Source of the DNA: Gemmatimonadaceae bacterium
GTDB lineage: Bacteria > Gemmatimonadota > Gemmatimonadetes > Gemmatimonadales > Gemmatimonadaceae
Direction of reading: 5' to 3'
DNA length: 7,403 bases
NCBI GenBank assembly: GCA_025356185.1
Contig: JANXUN010000416.1
Coordinates: 1-7,403 of the forward strand
Below, in pieces: positions 6,712-7,403 of the stretch. The position numbers were made by a program, and so were the translations under genes. Positions within the stretch are counted from its first letter, which is position 1; every line of letters starts with the position of its first letter. The notes beneath the pieces are model-generated. The model was given only the letters and a program-made list of their open reading frames with translations, was not told the origin of the DNA and did not search any database.

Positions 6712-6762
6712 CAGCTGTTGCCGTTGCCAGATCTTCACTGCACCAGTTTCCAGCTTCCAGAC
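6712..6762. repeat. Degenerate CCAGTTT-type heptamer repeat in the spacer before nfo
   Basis: CAG occurs at 6712, 6728, 6744, 6751 and 6758. The last three are spaced exactly seven bases apart (CCAGTTTCCAGCTTCCAGAC, 6743-6762), and the earlier steps are sixteen bases each. The unit resembles the CAGTTNN units in the 2938-2988 spacer repeat, although the two loci share no long identical block. The whole gap (6696-6776) has no ORF or hairpin that I can support. Confidence 0.5.
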
Positions 6763-6776
6763 CCGGTACTTCATCG

Positions 6777-7403
6777 ATGTCCAAACTCCTCATCGGCTCC
6801 CACTGCGTCGACAACGGCGGCATCCCGATGGCGGCGAAGCGCGCGGGTCGCGGCGGCATGCAAGCGCTGCAGATTTTTAGCGCGGTTCCCAAGTTTTACA
6901 ACGATAAAATCAGCGTCAAACCCGATCGGGTAAAACGCTTTCGCGAGGCGCTCGACGCTGCGGGCATTCGCGCCGAGCACGTGATTGTGCATTCTGCGTA
7001 CGTGCTGAACTGTGCGACACCCGATCCGGAAAAGTGGGCCCGCGCCGCGGGTGGCCTCGCGAAAGAGTTGGATCGTGCGACTGCACTCGGCGTCGGCGGC
7101 GCATGTTTTCACCCTGGCGCAGCGACCGACGGTGACCGCGACGCGGCGATCGAACGCGTGAGCGAGGCGATGCGTCGCGCGCTCGCCGCGGTACCGACAA
7201 CGCACACGCGTCTACTCATCGAGAACCCGGCGGGCGCCGGCACGACTGTGGGGCGCACGGCCGACGAGGTCGCGGCGATGTTGCACGGCATTCCTGCCAA
7301 GGAGCGCGCGAGAACGGGCTACGGTCTCGATACCTGTCATCTGTTTGCGTCAGGACATCCGATTCACGAATCGCGCGCGGCACTGACGGCGGTGCTCGAC
7401 GAG
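6777..7403 (+). CDS. nfo: Deoxyribonuclease IV (endonuclease IV, AP endonuclease family 2), 3' end outside the window
   Basis: This repair enzyme cuts DNA 5' to abasic sites using a three-metal centre in a TIM barrel. The frame starts at ATG 6777 and stays open for 209 codons to the window end; the family is about 280 residues. LIGSHCVDNGGIPMAAKRA (5-23) is the usual beginning, followed by LQIFSAVPKFY. Metal ligands expected from E. coli Nfo are visible at corresponding places: His72 in VIVHSAYVLN, His112 in CFHPGA, Glu149 in LLIENPAG, and Asp185 and His188 in GLDTCHLFASGH. The later ligands (His216, Asp229, His231 and Glu261 in E. coli) would lie beyond the window. No clear Shine-Dalgarno precedes the ATG. 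It follows the lipoprotein gene by 81 bases on the same strand, so it may be co-transcribed or have its own promoter in the repeat-bearing spacer. Confidence 0.9.
   Translation, partial: MSKLLIGSHCVDNGGIPMAAKRAGRGGMQALQIFSAVPKFYNDKISVKPDRVKRFREALDAAGIRAEHVIVHSAYVLNCATPDPEKWARAAGGLAKELDRATALGVGGACFHPGAATDGDRDAAIERVSEAMRRALAAVPTTHTRLLIENPAGAGTTVGRTADEVAAMLHGIPAKERARTGYGLDTCHLFASGHPIHESRAALTAVLDE

Overview
The window is GC-rich and gene-dense. It holds four recognisable genes, one truncated gene remnant and two short repeat-bearing intergenic stretches. The protein styles fit an environmental Gram-negative bacterium: a large outer-membrane beta-barrel protein, a probable lipoprotein, an ALDH4A1-type delta-1-pyrroline-5-carboxylate dehydrogenase outside PutA, and a bacterial endonuclease IV. 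Gemmatimonadota is my best guess from the look of the large outer-membrane protein and the repeat-rich spacers, but no marker gene here proves it.

Layout from left to right. (1) Bases 1-2283, plus strand: the 3' part of a large outer-membrane protein gene cut by the window start, with a soluble N-terminal region, a low-complexity Ala-rich linker containing a 27-bp tandem repeat, and a C-terminal barrel. (2) Bases 2310-2693, minus strand: about 113 codons of the start of gltB (glutamate synthase large subunit) with a good ribosome binding site, ending abruptly in an early stop. The other roughly 1,400 residues expected of GltB are absent, so this is a gene remnant. (3) Bases 2694-2993: a spacer with a small AT-rich inverted repeat and a large imperfect hairpin of about 160 bases built partly from degenerate 7-base repeats. 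(4) Minus strand, bases 5575 down to 2994: a two-gene operon, pruA followed by a phzF-family gene, separated by only 5 bases. (5) Bases 5576-5663: a short divergent spacer. (6) Bases 5664-6695, plus strand: a probable lipoprotein with sialidase-like (BNR-like) beta-propeller segments. (7) Bases 6696-6776: a spacer with the same kind of 7-base repeat. (8) Bases 6777-7403, plus strand: the first 209 codons of an endonuclease IV gene (nfo) that runs off the window end.

The metabolic core is pruA, which makes glutamate from proline or ornithine-derived glutamate semialdehyde. Its very tight coupling to a PhzF-family isomerase-like gene suggests the two proteins are made together, though the substrate of the second enzyme cannot be read from sequence. 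The gltB remnant on the same strand is also glutamate-related, but it is broken, so a functional link is speculative. No CRISPR array, tRNA, rRNA, transposase or integrase was seen. I found no convincing new multi-gene system. The most unusual items are the gltB remnant, the large hairpin repeat and the shared heptamer-type spacer repeats.
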